Positions 38,403 through 47,111 of a stretch of 64,000 nt of DNA are shown here, one piece after another. The DNA lies in contig JABSOW010000001.1 of the NCBI GenBank assembly GCA_013215465.1, positions 62,001-126,000 on the forward strand, read 5' to 3'. Numbering within the stretch: the first letter of the stretch is position 1; every line of letters starts with the position of its first letter. Below the pieces are notes generated by a model. It saw only the letters and a list, made by a program, of their open reading frames with translations. It was not told the DNA's origin and did no database searches. The stretch comes from Colwellia sp. Lineage in GTDB: Bacteria > Pseudomonadota > Gammaproteobacteria > Enterobacterales > Alteromonadaceae. Both the position numbers and the translations under genes were made by a program.

Positions 38403-38939
38403 TTAACTCTTCCAGCGAAAACTCACTGATCTTTTATCCATTGAAACCAACCGACTATTAGCAATAGCCACGCGATGAGTATATCGCGCTAGATAATGCA
38501 ATACGGCATCAGAGCCAGCAAATGGGCGTTTGGCATACACCACCCATTCTATTTTCCGATGTTTGTTCAGCCAAGCACTAAACTGGTGTTCATCTTCTAA
38601 CACTTGAGACTTACCAAAGAATTGTAATTTCCCATGTTGATAAGTTTCTTCAAGTGGTGACAAGTAAAGTCGTCGAAATAACCGCGATAATACCCGAACA
38701 GGCAAGAAGAAGCCTGATTTACAGGAAACCCATTGTTTACCATACAAAGACAGTCCACCGCCAGGGACAATACCACGCACATGAGGATGGTGTGTCATGG
38801 CACTACCCCACGTATGCAACACGAAGGTTACTCCCACTTGTGCGCCTAAATACTTGGTATCTGCTGCAATGGTTAATAATGTTTGGGCAGCGGTTTTCAT
38901 CAAGTTGCAGGGAAAGACAGTGCTAGCCAAGAACACCAT
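38403..38939 (-). pseudogene. IS91-family transposase fragment
   Basis: Central part of an IS91 (Y2 HUH) transposase: AAQTLLTIAADTKYLGAQVG, FVLHTWGSAMTHHPHVRGIV, PGGGLSLYGKQWVSCKSGFF, LPVRVLSRLFRRLYLSPL, VVYAKRPFAGSDAVLHYLAR and YTHRVAIANSRL. The N-terminus is missing upstream of about 38905. The C-terminus is cut exactly where the IS200 element ends, after FRWK, so the part with the catalytic Tyr is lost. Confidence 0.88.
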
Positions 38940-39078
38940 TACCGCACGAGCGGTTTAGTTCTTATAGAACAAAACGGTCGTAAATTACTTATCAAAATCT
39001 ACATATAAGTAATTATTTTTACTTAAATATAATTCACTAAGCTGAGCTTTATAGCAATTAGCATCAATACAAATCCTA

Positions 39079-42000
39079 CTACTTTATCAATTTTTTGTTT
39101 TTGTCGATGTATGTATCAATATCGATGGTATCGATCTGTTCTAGCTGTAAAAACTTTTTTGCATATTCTAAATAAACACCAGATTCTAGAAATAATGTGA
39201 AAATATCACCATCAATATGTTGATCTTTGACCATAAACATCATGATTGTTAATGATTCGCTTAATGTTTTGGCATTTTTATAGGGTCGATCTGATGCGGT
39301 CAATGCTTCAAAAATATCAGCCACAGCCATGATCCTCGCTGGTATTGACATTTGTTCTTTGGTTAATTTTTTAGGATAACCGGTGCCGATTAATGTTTCG
39401 TGGTGGGCTCCTGCATACTCCGGCACCCTTTTTAAGTCATTGGGTAGCGGCAGCTTATTTAGCATCTTAATGGTCACAATCATATGGGCATTAATTTTAA
39501 ATCTTTCTTCCGCGGTTAAGGTACCTTTCTTAATCCGTAAATTATAAACCTCGCCCAAGTTATATAAATATTTTGGAATTTCCACTTTAAAGCCTTGTTC
39601 TTCATATTCTTTTTTTCTATCGATCGTTCTTTTTATTAGATGCTTTTTCTTATCACTCAATAGTGTTTCTTGATAGGGTGCCTGTTTAATATCTGTGTAC
39701 CTCACCCTTTCATCATTTGACAGGCCTAATGAATCATCAAAATACCTGAGCCATGGCCGGGTGCCGATACGTTCTAACTGTGCGATATCATCGTCATGCA
39801 TAAACTCGCCACCGATATTACACTTGGCTATAAATGCAAACTGTTCAAACAATTCATCCTGTTGTGTTTTTAACTGTTGGTTAACTAGCGTTTCATCTTG
39901 GCCCTGGATAATGTTTTGATAGGCGGTTATTTGTAAATCCCGATGTATAATTTCAAAGCGCGCTCTTATTTCATGTATTCTGTTATAGATCGTTTCTAAT
40001 TTTACCGCTTTATCGACCACATACTCAGGAGTTGTCACTTTTCCGCAGTCGTGTAACCAGGCTGCTATCTCTAACTCTCGTTGTTGTTCTTTAGTTTTCA
40101 AATCAAAATCTTTAAAGGCATCATTTTGTGATTTTTTTGCGGCTTCAGTAATCATCAAGGTTAATATCGGCACCCGATGACAATGGTTTCCGGTATAGAT
40201 AGACTTTTCATCAATGGCTTCTGCCATCAATTGGATAAAGGCGTTTAGCAGTGTATCTTGCTCCTTTTGATGATTATTCATCTTATCGGACATTTTTAAC
40301 ATCGAAACACTTAACCGGTGAAGCTCTTTAATTGAGGTGTCTATCTGTTGTACCTGATCATAATCTCTATTCTTAATGATATTACTTTGATTTTCTAAGG
40401 CTAAAATTGGTCTGACGATTAGGGTTGAAACATACCAAACTATCGGCAGCAACAAGATAAGCAAGATGACGCTGGTAATGAAAGATTCCTGTATCTCTAG
40501 CATATAGGGCGCCATTGCATCCTCCTCTTTGGTCATTACCGCTAAGAAATTGCCAGTGTCCATGATAGCTGTAAATAGAAAGTAATCAGTGCCATCTATT
40601 GCTATCGTGCTTACTGTATTCAAATCTTGTTTAGCAATCGTTAATATCTCAACACTGGGTATTATATTGGACTGACTAAGATAAAGGTTGTGCTGATCTT
40701 GTGGAAACCATTTGTTTTCCAGGAAATCGACTTCTCTGGACGTTAGGCTAGCGTACGCTTTGTCCAAGATTTCAATTAATATTTTTTGCTTACTAATATA
40801 GTGTAATCCGGCCATAGAATTATCAGAAATATTTTGATTAGTTAACGCTGTTGCTTGTAAATTATTTAGCTGATGGTTGTGTGAAATATGCTGATAGACC
40901 TTGTCTATTTCAATATTAGCTGCCACCTCGCCAGCTGCCACCATTTCGAGGGCGGCGGTCGGGGTGCTCGCCTCGATGATTGTTATTGCTGGATAATTAC
41001 TTTTGATATAGTCATAGGAATATAAATACCCTATCGTGTTGGAGACACTTTGATTATTCTTTTCAATCTCTGCTAATGTGCTATGGGGTGAGTTTTTTCT
41101 GACGATTAATTGCGGCGTGGTTTTGATATAAAAATCGTTCGAAAAATAGTTAGTCTCGGTGCGATAATCTTTTGACAAAATCGCGGGTAAAACATCGATG
41201 GTGCCATTGTCGTATAATGTCACCAACTCCGACCAGGAGTAACCGTTGATAAAGCGGATGTTCATGTCTACTTTTTGTGCCAGCAATCTGATTAAATCAA
41301 CCGAATAGCCTTTGGGAACACCACTAATGGCATAATCAAAAGGTACCCAGTCTAGTTCGTTGCCAATGACGATACTTTCTAAGCTATCTAAATATGATCT
41401 TTGAGCTTTTGTTAATTCAATCTTGCTTTCAACCAGCACAGGATCTTTATTCTCATTCAGTCTAGATATTAACTCTTTATCTTGATTGAAAATAAATGAG
41501 CTTATCTTGCTACCCAGGCTTTGATCTTTTAAGTTGTCAGAAATAGTCGATATTGCATAGTCTAAAGAGAGTACCGAGCCAGTATTCTTGACTTGCTTGA
41601 CATAAGATATTCCTTGGGTAGATAAGTTTGCAAAGGCAAAGGGCGGTGTTTTCATCACCTTTTTATACTTTAAGCCGGTGATGTACCAGTTTCTTACTCG
41701 GGGATCAAAGTTGGTCTTTATTTCAGCGGTTTTGATGATATTTAGGTTTTCATCTAAAAAATATTGATATCTGGTAATATCGCTACCTTGTCTATAGGTT
41801 CTCTCTTCGAGATATTTGGCGTTTGGTACCTGGTGTAAATCCGTTAAGGTTCGATGAATTTTTAAGTTAATTAGCAGATAAAAATTACCATATTTGTCGC
41901 CCATATCTATTGCGTATAAATCTTTATTGGCCTTCAATAGGTCGATATAACTTGCTAAGTATCGATGCTTTTTACCGAGTTCCGGCATTAGATCAATATT

Positions 42001-42237
42001 GGCGGCATGGCTCAGTGAAATTAAAATATTTTCATTTATTTGATCAAAGAATAAGGTTCTCTCAGCGATTTTTTTTGCATATAGAGTGAAGCTTTCTTGG
42101 GTCGCTTTTAACGCGAGTTTTTTAGCTGATAAATATTTTTCAATGGCTATTACCGAGGTAAAAATCGTAATGATCATAAAGAACAATAAAAGAATGGTTG
42201 GTCTAATTTTTATTAAAATTTTTGGAATCTCAATCAT
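39079..42237 (-). CDS. Sensor HD-GYP phosphodiesterase with Cache and SBP-like domains
   Basis: The 1052-residue membrane protein has a membrane helix at 12-32 and a Cache-like region (about 45-250). A bacterial solute-binding (SBP_bac_3-like) domain at about 290-515 (VPKGYSVDLIRLLAQKVDMN, GTIDVLPAILSKDYRTE) is followed by a second helix (586-607), a HAMP-like linker and an HD-GYP domain. The HD pair is H729-D730 (WLHDCGK), the HHE is 945-947 and GYP 953-955 (HHETLIGTGYP). About 150 residues are inserted between the HD and GYP halves. Expected reaction: hydrolysis of cyclic-di-GMP, controlled by a periplasmic ligand, possibly an amino or organic acid. Confidence 0.88.
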   Translation of the reverse strand: MIEIPKILIKIRPTILLLFFMIITIFTSVIAIEKYLSAKKLALKATQESFTLYAKKIAERTLFFDQINENILISLSHAANIDLMPELGKKHRYLASYIDLLKANKDLYAIDMGDKYGNFYLLINLKIHRTLTDLHQVPNAKYLEERTYRQGSDITRYQYFLDENLNIIKTAEIKTNFDPRVRNWYITGLKYKKVMKTPPFAFANLSTQGISYVKQVKNTGSVLSLDYAISTISDNLKDQSLGSKISSFIFNQDKELISRLNENKDPVLVESKIELTKAQRSYLDSLESIVIGNELDWVPFDYAISGVPKGYSVDLIRLLAQKVDMNIRFINGYSWSELVTLYDNGTIDVLPAILSKDYRTETNYFSNDFYIKTTPQLIVRKNSPHSTLAEIEKNNQSVSNTIGYLYSYDYIKSNYPAITIIEASTPTAALEMVAAGEVAANIEIDKVYQHISHNHQLNNLQATALTNQNISDNSMAGLHYISKQKILIEILDKAYASLTSREVDFLENKWFPQDQHNLYLSQSNIIPSVEILTIAKQDLNTVSTIAIDGTDYFLFTAIMDTGNFLAVMTKEEDAMAPYMLEIQESFITSVILLILLLPIVWYVSTLIVRPILALENQSNIIKNRDYDQVQQIDTSIKELHRLSVSMLKMSDKMNNHQKEQDTLLNAFIQLMAEAIDEKSIYTGNHCHRVPILTLMITEAAKKSQNDAFKDFDLKTKEQQRELEIAAWLHDCGKVTTPEYVVDKAVKLETIYNRIHEIRARFEIIHRDLQITAYQNIIQGQDETLVNQQLKTQQDELFEQFAFIAKCNIGGEFMHDDDIAQLERIGTRPWLRYFDDSLGLSNDERVRYTDIKQAPYQETLLSDKKKHLIKRTIDRKKEYEEQGFKVEIPKYLYNLGEVYNLRIKKGTLTAEERFKINAHMIVTIKMLNKLPLPNDLKRVPEYAGAHHETLIGTGYPKKLTKEQMSIPARIMAVADIFEALTASDRPYKNAKTLSESLTIMMFMVKDQHIDGDIFTLFLESGVYLEYAKKFLQLEQIDTIDIDTYIDKNKKLIK

Positions 42238-42620
42238 AGTATATTATTCTTATTTTATCTGGATAGTCAATACTATACTCATAGATGGATACCTAACTCA
42301 ACACGGATAGCGCCTTTTTTATGGGGATTTATAGTTTTGGTTGTTGTTAATTCAGGACTTTTATAGTTTTTTTTACTCTACTGAGATTACCGGACTAGCT
42401 ACACTTTGCAGATTATGTCCATATTCGTCTAATTGAGTAGTAACTATATGAATTAGCGTCAGATTTTTTACATAATCAGCTAAGTTAAAAACAGGAATAC
42501 CTATAAGTAATTGAATTACAAGAATAAACTAATTTCGGTGTAATTATTTATTTTCGCTTCGGTGTATTTATAAAATTCTTTTAATTTTAACACCTTAGCT
42601 TAAGAAATAGAGTCAACTTT
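42238..42620. other. Intergenic region, no gene seen
   Basis: Very AT-rich divergent region between the HD-GYP gene and a short secreted ORF. A 9-base repeat TTCGGTGTA occurs twice near 42534-42565. Nothing else recognised. Confidence 0.35.
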
Positions 42621-42833
42621 ATGAAAAAAATTTCTGCGTTATTGTTATCCAGTTTCATTTTATTACCATTTACTAATGCTTCTGCTACCGCTTTCGAATC
42701 AAATTTATTAACTGAGTTTGGTGGCGAAACAGGGTATGGTCAAAAAGTTGGAATGTACATCCCACCACCTTTTTCGATATTTGAAGAAACATTACCCTTT
42801 GTTAACGCCACTATTTGCCGAAGTTTAAAATAA
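42621..42833 (+). CDS. Short secreted protein or truncated remnant (70 aa)
   Basis: It has a clear signal peptide (MKKISALLLSSFILLPFTNA) and then about 45 residues with FGGETGYGQKVGMYIPPP. I do not recognise a family. The length and abrupt end suggest the start of a larger exported protein that was cut off; an IS3-type remnant lies 100 bases downstream. A small peptide of its own is the alternative. Confidence 0.4.
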   Translation: MKKISALLLSSFILLPFTNASATAFESNLLTEFGGETGYGQKVGMYIPPPFSIFEETLPFVNATICRSLK

Positions 42834-42937
42834 CCTGATCTTTTCCTATCAAAAAATCATTATCTAAAATGTGTAATGGTTTAATGAAACTGGGAAGGTT
42901 TATAGCTTAAAATAAGCAAAACCTTAAAGGTATCCAA

Positions 42938-43112
42938 ATGACCAGAAAAATAAAGTTAATATAAGCACAAGCCAAAAACTAGAATATGCCAAGTTAATGG
43001 TTTAAAAAAGTTACACCAACAAATAAATCCAGGATATTTCTGGTGCATGTTCATCAGCAGTTTCACGTTGGAAAAAACAATACTTAGCGGAATATAAAGG
43101 CCATTACATCTA
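42938..43112 (+). pseudogene. IS3-family OrfA remnant
   Basis: MTRKIKLI, then in another frame QKLEYAKLMV, a stop, KSYTNK, a stop, and IQDISGACSSAVSRWKKQYL followed by AEYKG. These match the helix-turn-helix N-terminal half of an IS3-type OrfA. It has several stops and no OrfB. It lies at the point where the conserved secG / tRNA-Leu neighbourhood breaks off. Confidence 0.65.
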
Positions 43113-43182
43113 GTTTAGGGTAAGCGTGATGTTACATAAACGTGTAGATTTCACTGGATTTAGTTGGATTACTTTGGACATA

Positions 43183-43231
43183 AAAAAACCGAAACACCTT
43201 GTTATTAAAGGTTATTCCGGTCTTTATTGGT
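43183..43231 (-). terminator. Terminator downstream of tRNA-Leu
   Basis: On the minus strand ACCGGAATAACCTT, a 7-base loop and AAGGTGTTTCGGT pair imperfectly, followed by a T-run. It starts 19 bases after the tRNA 3' end. Confidence 0.7.
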
Positions 43232-43249
43232 CCTTAATGAACCTTGTAG

Positions 43250-43334
43250 TGGTGCGGATGGGGGGACTTGAACCCCCACGACCTAAATCACCAGCCCCTC
43301 AAGCTGGCGCGTCTACCAATTCCGCCACATCCGC
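43250..43334 (-). tRNA. leuU: tRNA-Leu (anticodon GAG)
   Basis: An 85-nt class II tRNA. The acceptor stem is GCGGATG/CATCCGC, the anticodon stem CCAGC/GCTGG closes the loop TTGAGGG (anticodon GAG), there is a long variable arm, and the CCA end is encoded. It follows secG by 28 bases, the same arrangement as secG-leuU in enteric bacteria. Confidence 0.95.
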
Positions 43335-43362
43335 ATAAATATTATTAATCTGTTAACTAAAA

Positions 43363-43767
43363 CTAGTTTGGTACATCGCCATCGTTTTTAGTTCCCGGTG
43401 CATCTGCAGCCGGTACATCACTGTTGCCACGGAGAGTAGTTGACTCGGCGCTTTCATCAGGAATAGCGTCAGTAGCAATTGTTTGTTCACTTACTGGCGT
43501 ACTTAAGTTATTCCACTCATCAACGGATTTAGTTCTATTAGCCGTTAAGTTACCTAAAACTAAGCTAATAACAAAAAAGCCAACCGCTAACCAGGTAGTC
43601 GCTTTTGTTAAGAAATTACCTGAGCCACTAGAGCCAAACACTGTTGCTGAAGAGCCGGCACCAAAAGATGCGCCCATATCAGCCCCTTTACCTTGTTGAA
43701 TTAACACTAAACCAATTAACGTTAAGGCAATAAGTACATAAGCAATAATTAAAACTTGATACAACAT
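43363..43767 (-). CDS. secG: Preprotein translocase subunit SecG
   Basis: The 134-residue inner-membrane protein supports SecYEG export. I start at 43767 (MLYQVLIIAYVLIAL), with AGGAAAG upstream; this leaves 2 bases between the tpiA stop and the ATG. There are two membrane helices (about 2-22 and 53-73) with the SecG loop GLVLIQQGKGADMGASFGAG between. The C-terminal tail of about 50 residues is acidic and variable, as in other gammaproteobacteria. Confidence 0.95.
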   Translation of the reverse strand: MLYQVLIIAYVLIALTLIGLVLIQQGKGADMGASFGAGSSATVFGSSGSGNFLTKATTWLAVGFFVISLVLGNLTANRTKSVDEWNNLSTPVSEQTIATDAIPDESAESTTLRGNSDVPAADAPGTKNDGDVPN

Positions 43768-43769
43768 TT

Positions 43770-44540
43770 TTACTTTCCTTTCGCTGCTGAGCAAATCTTT
43801 TTAAATTGCTCAACTTGTAAACTAGCACCACCAATAAGACCACCGTCAATATCAGCTTGTGCAAATAATTCTTCACAGTTTGACGCGTTCACGCTGCCAC
43901 CGTATAACAAAGGCACTTTAGTCGCCACGCTTGCATTAGCTTTAGCTAAAAACTGACGAATAAATTTATGTGTTTCTTGTGCCATCTCGCTTGATGCAGT
44001 TTTACCAGTGCCTATTGCCCAAACAGGCTCATAGGCGATAACAACATCAATAAATTTATCAATACCTACTTCATCAATTACCGGTTGTAATTGCGATGCT
44101 AATACTATTTCTGTTTGCTCTGCTATTCGCTCTGCTTCGCTTTCACCGATACATAAAATAGGTGTTAGACCTGCTTTTAGTGCTGTATTCACTTTATGAG
44201 CAATTTGCGTAGACGTTTCTTTATAGTAACTTCTACGTTCAGAGTGACCTATAATAACAAATTCTACCGATAATTCCTGCAACATTTGCGTAGAAATTTC
44301 ACCTGTATACGCGCCACGTTCATGGGCGCTTACATTTTGAGCACCAACATGAATAGCTTTATTTAATCCATTAACTTTCGCCTGAGAAACAAATTCAGAT
44401 AGAAAAGGAAAACTTGGGCAAATAACAACATCAACATTTTTTTGAAGTTCAACCGACGTTAAACCCTCAACTATCGTGTTTATTAAGGCTAAGCCGCCAT
44501 TCATTTTCCAGTTAGCCGCAACGATTGCACGTCTAGCCAT
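43770..44540 (-). CDS. tpiA: Triosephosphate isomerase
   Basis: The 256-residue glycolytic TIM barrel interconverts DHAP and glyceraldehyde-3-phosphate. Catalytic parts: NWKMNG (Lys near 12), IGHSERR (His near 96), AYEPVWAIGTGKTAS (Glu near 168 and the mobile loop) and the phosphate loop LLYGGSVN. AAGGGGA precedes the ATG. It stands between glmM and secG. Confidence 0.98.
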   Translation of the reverse strand: MARRAIVAANWKMNGGLALINTIVEGLTSVELQKNVDVVICPSFPFLSEFVSQAKVNGLNKAIHVGAQNVSAHERGAYTGEISTQMLQELSVEFVIIGHSERRSYYKETSTQIAHKVNTALKAGLTPILCIGESEAERIAEQTEIVLASQLQPVIDEVGIDKFIDVVIAYEPVWAIGTGKTASSEMAQETHKFIRQFLAKANASVATKVPLLYGGSVNASNCEELFAQADIDGGLIGGASLQVEQFKKICSAAKGK

Positions 44541-44707
44541 TTTTATTCCCCTTGCTATTCTTTAACACATTGTAAAATAAAGCCGCGAGATATTAACCAA
44601 CATAGGATTAACTTACAAGTGATAAGTTAAAATCAATTAACTATCGAGTTAATATCTTGTTCGATTGCTGTTTTTTCCGACAAAATAAATTAAAACATGA
44701 ACATTTG

Positions 44708-46048
44708 TTAACTTGCTAACCTTACTGAGTCAGCAATTTCATTTGCTAAAAGTGTCACTTCATCAAGTTCAGGGCCTTCTACCATTACCCGTATTAACGG
44801 CTCTGTGCCTGATTTACGCAATAATACTCGACCTCGGCCAGATAACTGCGCACTAACCTTGTCAACACAAGCTTGGACACTTGGAGCATTAATAGGGTCA
44901 CTGCCGCCAGAGAAGCGTACATTAACCAGAAGTTGAGGTAGCATGGTAATACCCTGACGTAAATCAAATAACGATTCTTTACGCTGACAAACTGCAGTTA
45001 ATACGTTAAGTGCGGCAATAATACCATCTCCGGTAGAGGTATGGTTTAAATTAATAATATGCCCTGAGTTTTCAGCACCTAAACTCCAACCTTTTTCCCT
45101 TAGCATTTGCATTACATATCGATCGCCAACGTTACTACGAGCAAAAGGTATTCCAAGCTTTTCTAACGCCAGTTCAAGGCCCATATTACTCATCAAGGTA
45201 CCAACAACACCACCTTGCAAGTTGCCTGTTTTTAAATCATTACAGGCGATAATATAAACGACTTGATCACCGTCAATCACATAACCGGTGTGATCAACCA
45301 TCATTAAACGATCACCATCACCATCAAGCGCTATGCCTAAATCAGCTTTATGCTCTATCACCGCTGCTTTTATCTGCTCCATTGATGTTGCGCCACAGCC
45401 ATCATTAATATTAGTGCCATTAGGTGACGTGCCAACTTCAATCACAGTAGCACCTAGTTCGCGAAAAACATTCGGGGCAATGTGGTACGTGGCACCATGA
45501 GCACAATCAACCACAATGGTTAAATTTTTCAAAGATAACTGGCTTGGGAAATTACTCTTACAAAATTCGATATAGCGACCAGCTGCATCATCAATACGGT
45601 TTGCTTTCCCTAAATGCCTGGATTCAACACAGCCCATAGGTTTATCTAATTCAGCTTCAATTGCTATTTCTACATCATCTGGTAATTTTTGACCATCTTG
45701 TGAAAAAAATTTGATGCCGTTGTCATAGAAAGGGTTATGAGAAGCACTAATAACGATACCGGCTTCAGCACGGAATGTTTTGGTTAAATAGGCAATACCT
45801 GGGGTAGGCATTGGTCCAAGTAAACCAATATCGATACCTGCGGCAGAAAAACCCGATTCAAGTGCTGATTCAAGCATATAACCAGAAATTCGCGTGTCTT
45901 TGCCAATTAATACTTTTTTTGTGCCCTGTGCCGCTAATACTTTACCCGCAGCATAGCCTAATTTCATCACAAACTCAGGAGTAATTGGCGATTGACCAAC
46001 TAAACCGCGTATACCATCGGTACCAAAATATTTACGACTAGACATCAT
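44708..46048 (-). CDS. glmM: Phosphoglucosamine mutase
   Basis: Makes glucosamine-1-phosphate for cell-wall precursors. The 446 residues include the active-site serine in SASHNP (101-106, Ser103), the metal loop DGDGDR near 243 and the C-terminal phosphate-binding [15 protein letters not shown]. Two ATGs in a row begin the frame; the second (46045) is better spaced from AAAGGAT. The order ftsH-folP-glmM is the usual one. Confidence 0.98.
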   Translation of the reverse strand: MMSSRKYFGTDGIRGLVGQSPITPEFVMKLGYAAGKVLAAQGTKKVLIGKDTRISGYMLESALESGFSAAGIDIGLLGPMPTPGIAYLTKTFRAEAGIVISASHNPFYDNGIKFFSQDGQKLPDDVEIAIEAELDKPMGCVESRHLGKANRIDDAAGRYIEFCKSNFPSQLSLKNLTIVVDCAHGATYHIAPNVFRELGATVIEVGTSPNGTNINDGCGATSMEQIKAAVIEHKADLGIALDGDGDRLMMVDHTGYVIDGDQVVYIIACNDLKTGNLQGGVVGTLMSNMGLELALEKLGIPFARSNVGDRYVMQMLREKGWSLGAENSGHIINLNHTSTGDGIIAALNVLTAVCQRKESLFDLRQGITMLPQLLVNVRFSGGSDPINAPSVQACVDKVSAQLSGRGRVLLRKSGTEPLIRVMVEGPELDEVTLLANEIADSVRLAS

Positions 46049-46093
46049 TTATCCTTTATCTTTAGTCTCAGATTAAAGCTTTTCGCTTTATAG

Positions 46094-46121
46094 TTTAATG
46101 TTTAATGTTTAATGTTTAATG
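46094..46121. repeat. Tandem repeat (TTTAATG)x4 between glmM and folP
   Basis: Four perfect 7-base copies, followed by a partial one. They lie in the 91-base gap between glmM and folP, so copy number could vary without touching coding sequence. Confidence 0.9.
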
Positions 46122-46139
46122 TTTTACGATAGTAAGCGA

Positions 46140-46991
46140 TTATATTTTATAGGAAGCAACCGCTGTTAAAATTTTTATTGCATCCACACTTTCTTGCACA
46201 TCATGAACACGGATAATTTTAGCTCCTTGTTGCACGGCAACTATGGCAGCTGTTAAGCTGCCAGCTAAGCGTTCATGCACATCTCTATGCAATAGATCAC
46301 CTATCATGGATTTACGTGAAATCCCGGCTAATAGCGGTAACCCTAGCGCATTAAACTGAGTAAACTTGGCGAGTACTTCATAATTATCAGCGACTGTTTT
46401 CCCAAAGCCAAAGCCGGGATCTAACACCAATCGCTTTTTATTGATGCCCACTTGTGCACAGCAATTAATACGCTGTTTAAAGAATTGAAGTATATCATCA
46501 ATAATATCTTTATATTGTGGATCTTTTTGCATGGTACGTGGCATGCCTTGCATATGCATAAGACAAACAGCAATATCGCTTTGAGCAACAACCTCAAGAC
46601 AGCCTTTATTTTGCAAAGCACGGACATCATTAATCATATCAGCGCCATGGGTTATTGCTTCAGCCATTACTTCAGCTTTTGAGGTATCAATAGAGACGTT
46701 GATGCCAAAACGTGACTTTATTGCTTTAAGCAATGGAATGACACGAACAATTTCATCTCTTATGCTTACATCAACAGCCCCTGGACGTGTCGACTCACCG
46801 CCGATATCAATAATATTAGCACCGTTATCTATCATTTTTTCTACTTGCTTTAACGCGCTATCAAAACAAGTAAATTGCCCACCATCAGAAAAAGAGTCTG
46901 GAGTAACATTTAAGATCCCCATCACTTGAACCTTATTTAACTGACTTAGTATTGAAGGGGGGGATTTTGTTTGGCTAGTTTTTAACGACAT
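46140..46991 (-). CDS. folP: Dihydropteroate synthase
   Basis: The 283-residue folate enzyme joins p-aminobenzoate to the pterin diphosphate. Signatures: MGILNVTPDSFSDGGQF near 24, IDIGGESTRPGA near 60, DPGFGFGKTVADNYEVL near 192 and the C-terminal RVHDV. The length is normal. No strong ribosome site is visible before the ATG. The intrinsic terminator of ftsH lies only 40 bases upstream, so folP needs either read-through or a promoter in that gap. Confidence 0.97.
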   Translation of the reverse strand: MSLKTSQTKSPPSILSQLNKVQVMGILNVTPDSFSDGGQFTCFDSALKQVEKMIDNGANIIDIGGESTRPGAVDVSIRDEIVRVIPLLKAIKSRFGINVSIDTSKAEVMAEAITHGADMINDVRALQNKGCLEVVAQSDIAVCLMHMQGMPRTMQKDPQYKDIIDDILQFFKQRINCCAQVGINKKRLVLDPGFGFGKTVADNYEVLAKFTQFNALGLPLLAGISRKSMIGDLLHRDVHERLAGSLTAAIVAVQQGAKIIRVHDVQESVDAIKILTAVASYKI

Positions 46992-47030
46992 GGTTTATTT
47001 TATAACTAATTTATACTGGTTTAATAAAAT

Positions 47031-47066
47031 AAAACCTCGATGCTGCTAATAAACATCGAGGTTTTT
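47031..47066 (-). terminator. Hairpin terminator between ftsH and folP
   Basis: AAAACCTCGATG and CATCGAGGTTTT form a 12-bp stem with an 11-base loop; A/T-runs on both sides allow action in both directions. It is 46 bases after the ftsH stop. Confidence 0.85.
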
Positions 47067-47111
47067 ATATTTTTACTATTTGTATTCACTATTGAAAATG
47101 ACAAACATTAA

